A stretch of 43,834 bases of DNA from an uncultured Lachnospiraceae bacterium (GCA_947591155.1 CANQDA010000029.1:1-43834), one strand, 5' to 3'; shown: positions 24,873-34,164, numbered from the stretch's first letter. Made by a program: numbers and translations. Notes: generated from the letters alone by a model not told the origin.

Positions 24873-26768
24873 ATGAATAGAAAGAAAAAGAAGGAAAAAT
24901 GGGTTGTGGCGGCAAAGCGCGCGGACTTCCCGGCGATTGCGCAGAAATTCGGGATCGATCAGGTGACAGCGCGCATCCTCCGCAACCGCGACGTGGTCGG
25001 TGACGAGGCGATCCGCAGATACCTGAATGGGACGTTGGCGGATCTGTATGCGCCGGAGCTTTTGAAGGGCTGCGTGGAGGCGGCGGAGCTTTTGAAGAAA
25101 AAGATCGGAGCGGGGAAGCGTATCCGCATTATTGGCGACTATGACATCGATGGAGTGAACGCGACCTACATCCTCTACCGCATGATCAGAAGCTGCGGGG
25201 GAGAAGTGGACTATGAGATCCCGGACCGCATGAAGGACGGATACGGGCTGAATCTGCATCTGTTGGAGTTGGCAGTGCAGGAGGGCATTGATATGGTCAT
25301 TACCTGCGACAACGGAATCTCGGCGATTGAAGAGATCCAATATGCAAAGAAGAACGGCCTGACTGTGATCGTGACGGATCACCATGAGCCGAAGTACGTG
25401 GAGTGCAGAGAGGCCGAAAATTCGGAAGAGAGGAAAGTCGGATGGGATCATCGAAGTGTGAGTGGCGCAGATGCCTCGGATACCTCAAATGCGCCAGATG
25501 CCTCAAGTGGGATGGCCGTCTGCGATAGGACACGGCGGTACATCCTCCCGGAGGCCGATGTACTTGTGAATCCGAAGCAGCCGGGCTGCTCCTACCCGTT
25601 TAAGAAGCTGTGCGGCGCGGCGGTGGCCTGGAAGGTGGCCTGTGCGCTGGACCGGATCTGCGGGCTCCCGGAAAGAGAGGCGGAAGCGCTGCTGCCGTTT
25701 GTAGCGTTTGCCACGGTCGGAGACGTGATGGATCTGGAGGACGAGAATCGTATCCTTGTGCGGGAGGGATTAAAGCGGATCGCCTCGACGGATAACCTGG
25801 GACTTCAGGCGCTGATTGCCGCGAACGGATTGAATGCGGCGAATATCAGCGCGTACCATTTCGGCTTTGTGCTCGGTCCGTGTATCAACGCGAGCGGAAG
25901 ACTCGACACGGCCAGCCGTTCCGTGCGCCTGCTTCTTGCACAGACACGGGAGGAGGCGGATCTGCTCGCAGAACAATTGAAGGAGCTGAACGATGAGCGG
26001 AAACGGATGACGGAGCAGGCGGTCGAGGAGGCCTGCGCGCTCATCGACTCCGGCGAGTACGGGGGCGACCGGGTGTTGGTGGTCTATCTGCCCGACTGTC
26101 ATGAGAGTATCGCGGGGATCGTGGCCGGAAAACTGAGAGAATATTATTACCGGCCTGTGTTCGTTGTGACGGATGCAAAAGAGGGTGCCAAGGGTTCCGG
26201 ACGCTCCATCGAGACCTATTCCATGTTTGACGAGATGGTGAAGTGCGACGATGTATTTATCAAGTACGGAGGACACCCGATGGCGGCGGGGTTTTCCCTG
26301 GAGCGGGAACGAATCAACGAGATGAGCCGAAGACTGAATGAGAACTGTACGCTGAGTGAGCAGGATCTGATCGAGAAGATCTGCATCGACGTTCCGATGC
26401 CGATTGACTACATAACGGAAGATCTGGTGGAGCAGCTTGATCTTCTGGAGCCGTTCGGGAAGGGCAATGAGAAACCACTCTTTGCGGAGGCCGGACTTGC
26501 GCTGCTTGGCGCGCGCATTCTCGGTAAGAACGCGAACGTGCTCAAATTCCGCGTCTGCAACCGCGCGGGAAGGATCATGGACGCCATGTATTTCGGAAAT
26601 GTGGATGAGATGCAGGATTATCTGGAGGAACGCTATGGGACGCAGCGCGTGCAGGAGCTTTTCTGGGGGCGTGGAGAGGGAGTGACGCTTGATGTGACTT
26701 ACTATCCGTCGATCAATGAGTACATGGGAAATCGCACGCTGCAGATCGTGATTAAAAATTATCGCTGA
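24873..26768 (+). CDS. recJ: Single-stranded-DNA-specific exonuclease RecJ
   Basis: RecJ (631 residues) is a 5'-3' ssDNA exonuclease for recombination and repair. DHH-domain motifs run in order: RIIGDYDIDGVNA (about 84), ITCDNGISA and VTDHHEP (about 167). FVLGPCINASGRLD and the DHHA1 motif GGHPMAAGF (about 465) follow, then a C-terminal OB domain. The ATG at 24873 has GAGG 9 nt away; the ATG at 24864 directly touches the GAGG and is less likely. Odd feature: about 50 residues separate DHHEP from LPEADVLVNPKQPGC where a handful is usual, and the insert is Ser/Asp/Ala-rich with repeated DAS motifs. Confidence 0.95.
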   Translation: MNRKKKKEKWVVAAKRADFPAIAQKFGIDQVTARILRNRDVVGDEAIRRYLNGTLADLYAPELLKGCVEAAELLKKKIGAGKRIRIIGDYDIDGVNATYILYRMIRSCGGEVDYEIPDRMKDGYGLNLHLLELAVQEGIDMVITCDNGISAIEEIQYAKKNGLTVIVTDHHEPKYVECREAENSEERKVGWDHRSVSGADASDTSNAPDASSGMAVCDRTRRYILPEADVLVNPKQPGCSYPFKKLCGAAVAWKVACALDRICGLPEREAEALLPFVAFATVGDVMDLEDENRILVREGLKRIASTDNLGLQALIAANGLNAANISAYHFGFVLGPCINASGRLDTASRSVRLLLAQTREEADLLAEQLKELNDERKRMTEQAVEEACALIDSGEYGGDRVLVVYLPDCHESIAGIVAGKLREYYYRPVFVVTDAKEGAKGSGRSIETYSMFDEMVKCDDVFIKYGGHPMAAGFSLERERINEMSRRLNENCTLSEQDLIEKICIDVPMPIDYITEDLVEQLDLLEPFGKGNEKPLFAEAGLALLGARILGKNANVLKFRVCNRAGRIMDAMYFGNVDEMQDYLEERYGTQRVQELFWGRGEGVTLDVTYYPSINEYMGNRTLQIVIKNYR

Positions 26769-26848
26769 TCGTCATCGAAGCCACGATTCTTCCTGTGACG
26801 ATTTTACGGATATGGAAAGCAGCTTGAAAAGGACAAACATGAAAGGAA

Positions 26849-26898
26849 AACGCCGTGCGGCCGATGCGTGAAGCAAAGACAGCGCGGCGTTTCGTTTC
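26849..26898 (+). terminator. recJ terminator 1
   Basis: AACGCCGTGC/GCGCGGCGTT (26849-26858/26882-26891, one G-T pair) with a 23-nt loop and a TTTCGTTTCT tail. Confidence 0.7.
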
Positions 26899-26906
26899 TG
26901 TCGCTC

Positions 26907-26936
26907 AGACCATTTTTCCGGTCTTTTAATCTTTTT
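26907..26936 (+). terminator. recJ terminator 2
   Basis: AGACC/GGTCT (26907-26911/26920-26924) followed by TTTTAATCTTTTT. It is tandem with the previous hairpin and ends at the carB stop codon on the other strand. Confidence 0.6.
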
Positions 26937-29900
26937 ATTTATCGTGGATCTCGCTGTGGAGCGTCTGTAACGACCGTACCTCGCTGTTGCCATGGTGTTT
27001 TACGTAGTAGATACCCTCTGCAGATGCCATCGCCGCCGCGATGGTGGTGAGATACGGCACCTTCGCTTTGACTGCGGCCTTGCGCAGATAGCTGTCGTCG
27101 TGCACGCTGTCCTTGCCCACCGGGGAGTTCACAATCAGGTCGATCTGTCCGTTGGTGATCATGTCGGAGATGTTCGGGCGTCCCTCGTAGAGTTTCTTCA
27201 CTTTCTCGGCAGGGATACCGGCCTCATTGATGAGATCGCAGGTGTTGCCGGTCGCCACGATGCAGAAACCGCACTCCGCGAACTTCCTCGCGACATCCAC
27301 GACCTCCGCTTTGTCCTTGCGGTTCACGGAGATCAGTACGGTTCCTTCAAGCGGAAGCGGGGACTGCGTCGCCTCTTGCGCCTTGTAGTAAGCCTCGCCG
27401 TAAGAGCGGGAGAGGCCGAGCACCTCGCCGGTGGAGCGCATCTCCGGCCCGAGGATCGGGTCTACCTCCTGGAACATATTGAACGGGAACACCGCTTCCT
27501 TCACGCCGTAGTTCGGAATCTCCTGCTCCTTCAGCGCCGGTACGGGCGATGGGCGTCCGGTCAGCTCCGAGGTAATGATCTCGGTCGCCAGCGGCACCAT
27601 GCGGATGTTGCATACCTTGGATACCAGCGGCACGGTGCGGGACGCGCGCGGATTGGCCTCCAGCACGAAGACCTTTCCGTTCTCGATCGCGTACTGCATG
27701 TTCATCAGACCGCGCACGTGCATCTCCTCCGCGATCCTGCGGGTGTATTCCTTGATCGTCGCCACATTCTCATCCGAGATGTGGACGCTCGGGATGATGC
27801 AGGCGCTGTCGCCGGAGTGGACGCCGGCCAGCTCGATGTGCTCCATGACGGCGGGAACGAAAGCGTGCGTTCCGTCGCTGATCGCGTCCGCCTCGCACTC
27901 CATCGCGTGGTTCAGGAAGCGGTCGATCAAAATCGGACGGTCCGGGGTCACGCCGACGGCGGCCTGCATATATTCAGTCATGCTCTCGTCGTCGTAGACG
28001 ACCTCCATGCCGCGTCCGCCGAGCACGTAGGACGGGCGGACCATCACCGGATAGCCGATCTTCGCGGCGATCGAGAGCGCCGCGTCAACGGTAGTCGCCA
28101 TGCCGGATTCCGGCATCGGGATGTCAAGCTTTTCCATCATAGCGCGGAACTGATCGCGATCCTCCGCCAGATCGATGACGGACGGGGAGGTGCCGAGAAT
28201 CTTCACACCGTTCTTTTCCAGATCGGCCGCCAGATTCAGCGGGGTCTGTCCGCCGAACTGCGCGATCACGCCCAGAGGCTTTTCCTTTTTATAAATGCTG
28301 AGCACGTCCTCCAGAGTGAGGGGCTCGAAATACAGCTTGTCGGAGGTGTCGTAGTCGGTGGAAACCGTCTCCGGGTTGCAGTTGACGATGATCGTCTCGA
28401 AACCGAGCTTCTTTAAGGCGAGCGACGCGTGCACGCAGCAGTAGTCAAACTCGATGCCCTGGCCGATACGGTTCGGGCCGCCGCCTAAGATCATCACCTT
28501 CGGCTTGTCCGTGTTCACCGGATTCTTGTCCGGCGCGTTGTAGGTAGAATAGTAGTAGGCGGAATCCTGCGTGCCGCTCACATGCACGCCCTCCCAGGCT
28601 TCCTCGACGCCGAGGGAAATGCGGCGCTCTCTGACGTCCGTCTCCGGGATCTCCAGAAGCTGGCTTAAGTACTTGTCCGAGAAGCCGTCCTTCTTGGCGG
28701 TGATCAGCAGCTCGTCCGCGGGCAGGGACCCCTTGGACTGAAGCAGCAGTTCTTCCTCCTCGACCAGTTCTTTCATCTGCTCAATGAACCATTTCTTCAC
28801 ATGTGTGGTCTCGTGAAGTTCGTCAACAGTCGCGCCCTTGCGCAGCGCCTCGTACATCACAAAGTGGCGTTCGCTCGAAGGGGTGATGAGCTTCTGCATG
28901 AGCTGTTCCTTTGTAAGAGTGTCAAAATTCTTCGCGTGACCGAGACCGTAGCGTCCGGTCTCCAGACTGCGAATCGCCTTCTGGAACGCTTCCTTGTAGG
29001 TCTTGCCGATGCTCATGACCTCGCCGACCGCGCGCATCTGCGTGCCGAGCTTGTCCTCGACGCCCTTGAATTTCTCAAACGCCCAGCGGGCGAACTTGAT
29101 GACGACATAGTCGCCGTCCGGCACGTACTTGTCCAGAGTTCCGTATTTGCCGCAGGGGATATCCGCAAGTGTAAGCCCGGAAGCCAGCATGGCGGAGACC
29201 AGGGCGATCGGGAAGCCGGTCGCCTTGGAGGCCAGGGCGGAGGAACGGGAGGTGCGCGGGTTAATCTCGATGACGACGATGCGGTCGGTCTTCGGATCGT
29301 GCGCGAACTGCACGTTCGTTCCGCCGATCACCTGTACGGACTCCACAATGCGGTAGGCCTGTTCCTGCAGACGTTTCTGCGTCTCCTCCGAGATCGTGAG
29401 CATCGGGGCGGAGCAGAAGGAATCGCCCGTGTGGACGCCCATCGGGTCAATGTTCTCGATAAAGCAGACGGTGATCATGTTGTTGTCCGCGTCGCGCACG
29501 ACCTCGAGCTCCAACTCCTCCCAGCCGAGCACGGACTCCTCGACGAGCACCTGTCCGACAAGGCTTGCCTGCAGGCCGCGCGCGCAGACCACCTGCAGCT
29601 CCTCGCGGTTGTAGACCAGGCCGCCGCCTGCGCCTCCCATCGTGTAGGCGGGACGAAGCACCACCGGGTAGCCCAGCTTGTCTGCGATGGAGAGCGCCTC
29701 GTCCACGCTGTAGGCGACCTCGCTACGGGCCATCTCGATGCCGAGGGCGTTCATCGCGTTCTTGAACTCGATGCGGTCCTCGCCGCGCTCGATCGCGTCT
29801 ACCTGCACGCCGATTACCTTTACATTATACTTGCCCAGGATCCCGGCCTTGTTCAGCTCCGCGCAGAGGTTCAGACCCGACTGTCCGCCCAGGTTCGGCA

Positions 29901-30159
29901 GCAGGGCGTCCGGACGTTCCTTCCGGATGATCTGCTCCAGACGCTCGACATTTAAAGGTTCGATATAGGTGACGTCCGCGATCTCCGGGTCGGTCATGAT
30001 CGTGGCCGGGTTGGAGTTCACCAGCACGATCTCGTAGCCGAGCTTACGTAGGGCCTTGCAGGCTTGTGTGCCGGAGTAGTCGAACTCACAGGCCTGACCG
30101 ATCACGATCGGACCGGAGCCGATGATGAGCACCTTGTGTATATCCGTTCTCTTTGGCAT
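26935..30159 (-). CDS. carB: Carbamoyl-phosphate synthase large subunit
   Basis: CarB (1074 residues) makes carbamoyl phosphate from bicarbonate, ammonia and two ATP for pyrimidine and arginine synthesis. The start MPKRTDIHKVLIIGSGPIVIGQACEFDYSG is canonical, with AGGAGG 8 nt upstream. Two homologous ATP-grasp halves are present; the second begins near ILGGGPNRIGQGIEFDYC. A C-terminal MGS-like domain (about 940-1074) for allosteric control by UMP, ornithine or similar ligands ends the protein. Full length. carA is not adjacent: upstream is a separate minus-strand gene with its own promoter and terminator, so the small subunit must be elsewhere. Confidence 0.98.
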   Translation of the reverse strand: MPKRTDIHKVLIIGSGPIVIGQACEFDYSGTQACKALRKLGYEIVLVNSNPATIMTDPEIADVTYIEPLNVERLEQIIRKERPDALLPNLGGQSGLNLCAELNKAGILGKYNVKVIGVQVDAIERGEDRIEFKNAMNALGIEMARSEVAYSVDEALSIADKLGYPVVLRPAYTMGGAGGGLVYNREELQVVCARGLQASLVGQVLVEESVLGWEELELEVVRDADNNMITVCFIENIDPMGVHTGDSFCSAPMLTISEETQKRLQEQAYRIVESVQVIGGTNVQFAHDPKTDRIVVIEINPRTSRSSALASKATGFPIALVSAMLASGLTLADIPCGKYGTLDKYVPDGDYVVIKFARWAFEKFKGVEDKLGTQMRAVGEVMSIGKTYKEAFQKAIRSLETGRYGLGHAKNFDTLTKEQLMQKLITPSSERHFVMYEALRKGATVDELHETTHVKKWFIEQMKELVEEEELLLQSKGSLPADELLITAKKDGFSDKYLSQLLEIPETDVRERRISLGVEEAWEGVHVSGTQDSAYYYSTYNAPDKNPVNTDKPKVMILGGGPNRIGQGIEFDYCCVHASLALKKLGFETIIVNCNPETVSTDYDTSDKLYFEPLTLEDVLSIYKKEKPLGVIAQFGGQTPLNLAADLEKNGVKILGTSPSVIDLAEDRDQFRAMMEKLDIPMPESGMATTVDAALSIAAKIGYPVMVRPSYVLGGRGMEVVYDDESMTEYMQAAVGVTPDRPILIDRFLNHAMECEADAISDGTHAFVPAVMEHIELAGVHSGDSACIIPSVHISDENVATIKEYTRRIAEEMHVRGLMNMQYAIENGKVFVLEANPRASRTVPLVSKVCNIRMVPLATEIITSELTGRPSPVPALKEQEIPNYGVKEAVFPFNMFQEVDPILGPEMRSTGEVLGLSRSYGEAYYKAQEATQSPLPLEGTVLISVNRKDKAEVVDVARKFAECGFCIVATGNTCDLINEAGIPAEKVKKLYEGRPNISDMITNGQIDLIVNSPVGKDSVHDDSYLRKAAVKAKVPYLTTIAAAMASAEGIYYVKHHGNSEVRSLQTLHSEIHDK

Positions 30160-30204
30160 TCCTGTATCCTCCTGATGTTATTTTATTTTGTATTCTAACT
30201 AACC

Positions 30205-30232
30205 ATTATATAGGAAAATGAGGAAATCACAA
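30205..30232 (-). promoter_or_regulatory. Sigma-A promoter of carB
   Basis: On the minus strand, TTGTGA (30232-30227), a 16-bp spacer and TATAAT (30210-30205). The -10 box is perfect and lies about 45 nt before the carB start. The leader is too short for a large riboswitch. Confidence 0.75.
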
Positions 30233-30252
30233 GGATTTTTCGAAAATATGGA

Positions 30253-30299
30253 AAAATAAAAAGGTACAAAGTCCTGACAGAAGGTGAGAACTTGTACCT
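30253..30299 (-). terminator. Terminator of the coiled-coil gene
   Basis: AGGTACAA/TTGTACCT (30262-30269/30292-30299). Read on the minus strand, the hairpin is followed by TTTTTATTTTTC. It separates the coiled-coil gene from carB. The plus-strand side also has a T-rich tail. Confidence 0.82.
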
Positions 30300-30324
30300 G
30301 CTTTTTCTTTTGTGGTTTCATATC

Positions 30325-30786
30325 CTAACTTACGTACTTCAATTTTTCGCTGTGATCTGCGACAACCGTTTTCAGCATCACAATATCTTCAAAGGCTGTC
30401 TCCATTCGCTCGGAATCTTGCAGATATCTCTTGTATGTATCAATATAGCACGCTTCGACATTCTGCAGTCTTGGGCGAATGTCGCTTTCCAGGTCCAGCT
30501 GAATCTTCGTAACCTTGGTATCGAGGACAACGACCTTGGTATCGAGGGCAGCGACCTTGGTATCGAGGACAGCGACCTTGGCATCGAGGGCAGTGACCCT
30601 GTTATCGAGGGCAGCGACCTTAGCATCGAGGGCAGCGACCTTGGTATCGAGGACAGAAACTTTGTTCTTTATGGCGGCCATGTCGTTTTTCAGCTCAGAT
30701 ATATCGTTCTTCATTGGTGTTAAGTTGGCGTCCAACTTTTCGTCCATCATACTGGAGATGGCAATTAATAATTCTTCATTTGTCAC
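30325..30786 (-). CDS. Heptad-repeat coiled-coil protein of unknown function
   Basis: A 153-residue acidic/basic helical protein without membrane segment or signal. It starts at GTG (30786), with AAGGAG about 7 nt upstream, giving MTNEELLIAISSMMDEKLD. Residues about 40-95 hold seven successive heptads of the type KVAALDT, with Val and Leu at the a and d positions and Asp fixed, encoded by a 21-bp DNA repeat. This predicts a long parallel coiled coil. The C-terminal part (RPRLQNVEACYIDTYKRY onward) is also helical. Similar small proteins are common in Lachnospiraceae but none has a known role that I can name. It has a near-perfect promoter and its own terminator. Confidence 0.8.
   Translation of the reverse strand: MTNEELLIAISSMMDEKLDANLTPMKNDISELKNDMAAIKNKVSVLDTKVAALDAKVAALDNRVTALDAKVAVLDTKVAALDTKVVVLDTKVTKIQLDLESDIRPRLQNVEACYIDTYKRYLQDSERMETAFEDIVMLKTVVADHSEKLKYVS
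30510..30660 (-). repeat. 21-bp tandem repeat in the coiled-coil gene
   Basis: About seven units of 21 bp encode the KVxxLDx heptads. Units differ at a few positions. Copy number changes would shorten or lengthen the coil in frame. Confidence 0.85.
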
Positions 30787-30819
30787 TTAACCACTCCTTT
30801 CTGCCGTTTTGTAGGACAT

Positions 30820-30848
30820 ATTATAGCAGATCAGATTTATGGTGTAAA
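30820..30848 (-). promoter_or_regulatory. Sigma-A promoter of the coiled-coil gene
   Basis: On the minus strand, TTTACA (30848-30843), a 17-bp spacer and TATAAT (30825-30820). It lies about 35 nt before the GTG start. Confidence 0.88.
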
Positions 30849-30950
30849 GCCTTTTCAAAGCAATATTTTGTTGCAATTAATCATCAATTTGTTGCACTCA
30901 TAAATTCCATAATGACCGATAACAATAAAGCCATGAAATGATTTATAATC

Positions 30951-30979
30951 TATACATTTTCTTTGCCTTATGCTATAAT
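30951..30979 (+). promoter_or_regulatory. Probable promoter of the MATE gene
   Basis: TATACA (30951-30956), a 17-bp spacer and TATAAT (30974-30979). Transcription would start about 30986, leaving an 80-nt leader that contains the hairpin at 30999-31023. Confidence 0.65.
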
Positions 30980-30998
30980 CCATAATCATTCGGGACAA

Positions 30999-31028
30999 CC
31001 GGGAATCTGCTCAGGATTTCCGGCTTTT
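30999..31028 (+). terminator. Terminator-like hairpin in the MATE leader
   Basis: CCGGGAATC/GATTTCCGG (30999-31007/31015-31023, one G-T pair) with a 7-nt loop, then CTTTTC. It lies between the promoter and the MATE start and so could attenuate it. The T-tract is short. Confidence 0.5.
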
Positions 31029-31064
31029 CATGAAAAAAATAAGATATGAGAGAGAACGTATAGG

Positions 31065-32432
31065 ATGGACGGAAACAGCAATCACAACATAGACATATTT
31101 GAGCGGATGCCGGTCGCGCGGGCCGTGCGGACGATGGCGATCCCCACGATCATCAGCCAGCTCATCGTGCTGATCTACAACATGGCGGACACGTTCTACG
31201 TCGGGCGCACGAACGATCCGTATATGGTGGCGGGCGCGTCGCTGATCCTGCCGATCTTCAATATCACGGCGTCGCTGGCCGGGCTTGCGGGCTCGGGCGG
31301 AGGCGCGCTGATCTCGCGACTTCTCGGAAGAAAACAGCCGGAGGAGGCGGGAAGGGTATACAGCTTTTGCGTCTATCTGAGCGTGGCGCTCTCCGCGCTG
31401 TTTTCCCTGAGCGTGCTGATTTTCATGCGTCCGCTGATGATCCAGATCGGGGCGGGGGAGGACACCTACCGCTATGCGAGCAGCTACGCATTCTTCGTGA
31501 TCGTCTGCGGGGCCGTGCCGACAGTGCTGTCGAACACGCTGTCCATGCTGATCCGCAGCGTCGGGGAGTCGAAGAAGGCGGGCTTCGGTATCACGATGGG
31601 TGGGCTGATTAACATCGCGCTGGATCCGCTGTTCATGTTCGTGCTGTTACCCGATGGCATGGAGATCGTCGGTGCGGGTGCGGCGACCTTCCTGTCCAAC
31701 TGCATCGCCTGCACTTATTTTATCGTCGTGCTGTTTCGGATGCGCAGGAATACGGTGCTGCGGCTGAGCGCCCCGCATGTGCTGCCGACGAGGCGAAGTA
31801 TAGCGGAGGTCTTCGGCGTCGGCCTGCCCTCGGCGATCGCGACGCTGCTGTTCGATCTTGACTATATCGTGATCGACCGGCTGATGTCCGGTTACAACGA
31901 CATCGCGCTCGCGGCCGTCGGCATCGTGCTGAAGGTGGAGCGACTGCCGCTGAACGTCGGCATCGGGATTTGTCAGGGCATGATGCCGATCATCGCCTAC
32001 AATTATTCGGCAAAAAATTACGGGCGCATGAATGAGACAAAGCGCTATTCCATGAAACTGGGTCTGGTCTGTGCGGCGGTGAGCGTCGCGCTGTATGAGA
32101 TCTTCGCGGGACCGATCATGCATATTTTCATCGGCGACGCGCAGACCGTGGCGCTCGGCACCGTGTTCCTGCGCATCCGTGTCCTCGCGACGCCGCTGAT
32201 GTTTTTGAGCTTCTTCCATGTGTATCTGTTCAACGGCTTCGGCAAGGGCGGCTACGCGCTTTTTCTCGGCGTCATGCGCTGGGCGGTGTTCAACATCCCG
32301 ATGCTTTTCATACTGAACCGTCTGATCGGCATCAACGGGATCGTCTGGTCGCAATCGGCGGCGGACGTGCTGACGGTGGCTCTGTCGTTCGCGGTGTACA
32401 GAGGGTATGAGAAGAGGATGGAGCTGCGTTGA
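31065..32432 (+). CDS. MATE family multidrug/Na+ antiporter (MepA-like)
   Basis: A 455-residue integral membrane protein with about 12 hydrophobic segments. It matches the MATE family: an N-terminal IFERMPVARAVRTMAIPTIISQLIVLIYNMADTFY-type opening (the N-terminus through about residue 50), then GLAGSGGGALISRLLGRK and a second half repeating the fold with VGLPSAIATLLFDLD. The family exports cationic drugs or metabolites in exchange for Na+ or H+. The substrate is not predictable. The RBS is weak (GAGAGA or AGG close to ATG). It is followed after 25 nt by the MutS-like gene, so the two are probably co-transcribed. Confidence 0.93.
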   Translation: MDGNSNHNIDIFERMPVARAVRTMAIPTIISQLIVLIYNMADTFYVGRTNDPYMVAGASLILPIFNITASLAGLAGSGGGALISRLLGRKQPEEAGRVYSFCVYLSVALSALFSLSVLIFMRPLMIQIGAGEDTYRYASSYAFFVIVCGAVPTVLSNTLSMLIRSVGESKKAGFGITMGGLINIALDPLFMFVLLPDGMEIVGAGAATFLSNCIACTYFIVVLFRMRRNTVLRLSAPHVLPTRRSIAEVFGVGLPSAIATLLFDLDYIVIDRLMSGYNDIALAAVGIVLKVERLPLNVGIGICQGMMPIIAYNYSAKNYGRMNETKRYSMKLGLVCAAVSVALYEIFAGPIMHIFIGDAQTVALGTVFLRIRVLATPLMFLSFFHVYLFNGFGKGGYALFLGVMRWAVFNIPMLFILNRLIGINGIVWSQSAADVLTVALSFAVYRGYEKRMELR

Positions 32433-32457
32433 TCATTGATTTTACAGGAGAAAGAGG

Positions 32458-34164
32458 ATGATGCAGATGGGTGATTACGCAAATTATGATATCCACACGT
32501 TACTAAATGCGGCCGGTATGATTCTCTTCGTTCTTTTGGCATATCTCGCGCTGTATTTTTACTATAGATGGAAAAATCACAGGGACATGATGCGCAAGAT
32601 CCGCCGGGAGTGGGGACAGCCTCCCGAGCAGGAGTACGGGCTTGCGGAATTTGAGAACATTGGGAGATATTATGTCAACCGAAAGACGGATGCTTTTCAG
32701 ATCGACGACATCACCTGGAACGATCTGGATATGGATCGGGTGTTTCTGTGCCTGAATCACACGCGCTCGTTTCTGGGCGAGAGCTATCTGTACTATCTGC
32801 TGCGCACTCCGCAGATGAAAAGGGAGCCGCTTGAGAAATTTGAGCGGCTTGTCTCGTGGTTTCGCGCGCACACGGCGGAACGCGAGGAGATGGAGTATTT
32901 CTTTTCGAAGCTCGGCAGGAGCGGGAAAAGCTCGATCTTCGATTATATCTATAATCTTGCGTCGGTTGGGCTCGGGAGCCCGCTGATCCACTACGCGATG
33001 ATCGCCTTGCTTCTCGCGTCGGTCGGAGTGTTGCTCGTCGCGCCGCAGCCGGGTATTCTCCTGCTGCTGGCCGCGCTGGTCTTAAGTATCTGGACTTACG
33101 AGAAATATAAGCGACCGGTCGCTCCGTACATCACGTCCTGCATCGCGCTGGAGAAGATCCTGCGTGCGGCGGAGGGAATCGTGAAGTATGATGTGCCGGG
33201 TCTTCAAAAGGATGAGATCAAATCCTATGTCGGGGAGTTCGGGAAGCTGCGCCGGAATATGTGGATGTTGCTCGCGGGCGAGGGGACGGGGATCGAGAGC
33301 TTACTGTTCGTCTATCTGAACAATCTGTTCCATGTCGACCTGATTCAGTTCCACGCGGTAGTGAAAGAGATCGCGAAGAAGCTCTCGCGATTTGAGTTCT
33401 TTGTGGAGGAGATGGGGCAGGTTGAGGCCGCGATCGCGGTCGCATCGACTCGTGAACTGTATCCGGAGCACGCGCTTCCTTTGCTCCACGAGGAAGGTGA
33501 GATCCGTTTCCGCGCTGTGGAGATGTACCATCCGCTGATCGATGAGCCGGTCGCAAACTCGATCGACACGAAGAAGTGCGTCCTGCTGACCGGTTCCAAC
33601 GCGTCCGGCAAGTCCACGTTCTTAAAGACCGCGGCGCTGCAGTCGCTCCTCGCCCAGACGATCCACACGGTGTTCGCGAAGGAGTATGAGGGACGATATT
33701 TTCGCGTATTCACGTCGATGGCACTGCGCGACGACATTATGAGTGAGGAGAGCTATTACATGGTCGAGATCCGCTCGCTCAAACGGATTCTGGACACCGC
33801 GGGAGAGGAGCCGCCGGTGCTCTGCTGCGTAGACGAGGTACTGCGCGGGACGAATACGGTCGAGCGCGTCTCCGCCTCGTCGCAGATTCTGAAATGGATG
33901 GCTGGTAAGAAGCTGATGTGTATGGCGGCGACGCACGACATCGAGCTGACCTGGATCCTCGAGGATATCTACCGGAATTGTCACTTCGAGGAGGAGGTCA
34001 CGGATGATGCGATCCGCTTCGACTATCGCCTGCGCGAGGGAAGGGCGATGACCCGCAACGCGATCCGCCTGCTCGCGCTGATGGGCTTCGACGAGGGCAT
34101 CATTCGGGATGCAGCAGAGATGGCAGAGAAGATGGCTGGTTCAGGACGAAGCACTTGCTGCTGA
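32458..34164 (+). CDS. Membrane-anchored MutS-like ATPase
   Basis: A 568-residue protein with the MutS C-terminal ATPase domain but without the mismatch-recognition domains. Hydrophobic segments lie at about 18-36 and as a pair around 178-215. The core region resembles MutS domain III, and the ATPase domain (about 370-560) has Walker A TGSNASGKST (about 378), Walker B VLCCVDEVLRGT (about 454) and ATHDIEL. MutS2's Smr nuclease domain is absent. True MutS acts on DNA in the cytosol; the membrane helices suggest a different job. Probable operon with the MATE exporter. Function unknown; such proteins are usually just annotated as MutS-related. Confidence 0.85.
   Translation: MMQMGDYANYDIHTLLNAAGMILFVLLAYLALYFYYRWKNHRDMMRKIRREWGQPPEQEYGLAEFENIGRYYVNRKTDAFQIDDITWNDLDMDRVFLCLNHTRSFLGESYLYYLLRTPQMKREPLEKFERLVSWFRAHTAEREEMEYFFSKLGRSGKSSIFDYIYNLASVGLGSPLIHYAMIALLLASVGVLLVAPQPGILLLLAALVLSIWTYEKYKRPVAPYITSCIALEKILRAAEGIVKYDVPGLQKDEIKSYVGEFGKLRRNMWMLLAGEGTGIESLLFVYLNNLFHVDLIQFHAVVKEIAKKLSRFEFFVEEMGQVEAAIAVASTRELYPEHALPLLHEEGEIRFRAVEMYHPLIDEPVANSIDTKKCVLLTGSNASGKSTFLKTAALQSLLAQTIHTVFAKEYEGRYFRVFTSMALRDDIMSEESYYMVEIRSLKRILDTAGEEPPVLCCVDEVLRGTNTVERVSASSQILKWMAGKKLMCMAATHDIELTWILEDIYRNCHFEEEVTDDAIRFDYRLREGRAMTRNAIRLLALMGFDEGIIRDAAEMAEKMAGSGRSTCC

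Noticed and set aside
24512..24880. 122-codon frame inside composite repeat copy 2, with a related 86-codon minus-strand frame at 15387-15647
   Set aside because: The shared first 53 residues differ by I/T, T/A and Y/C, and only about one silent change was seen, so there is no sign of selection on protein. The frame ignores the module boundary and runs into recJ.
26769..26934. Small gene between recJ and carB
   Set aside because: The stretch is occupied by two tandem hairpins with T-tracts; frames are short and lack an RBS.
30262..30299. carB leader terminator/attenuator
   Set aside because: The hairpin lies upstream of the carB promoter (30205-30232) in transcription order, so it ends the coiled-coil gene and is not in the carB transcript.
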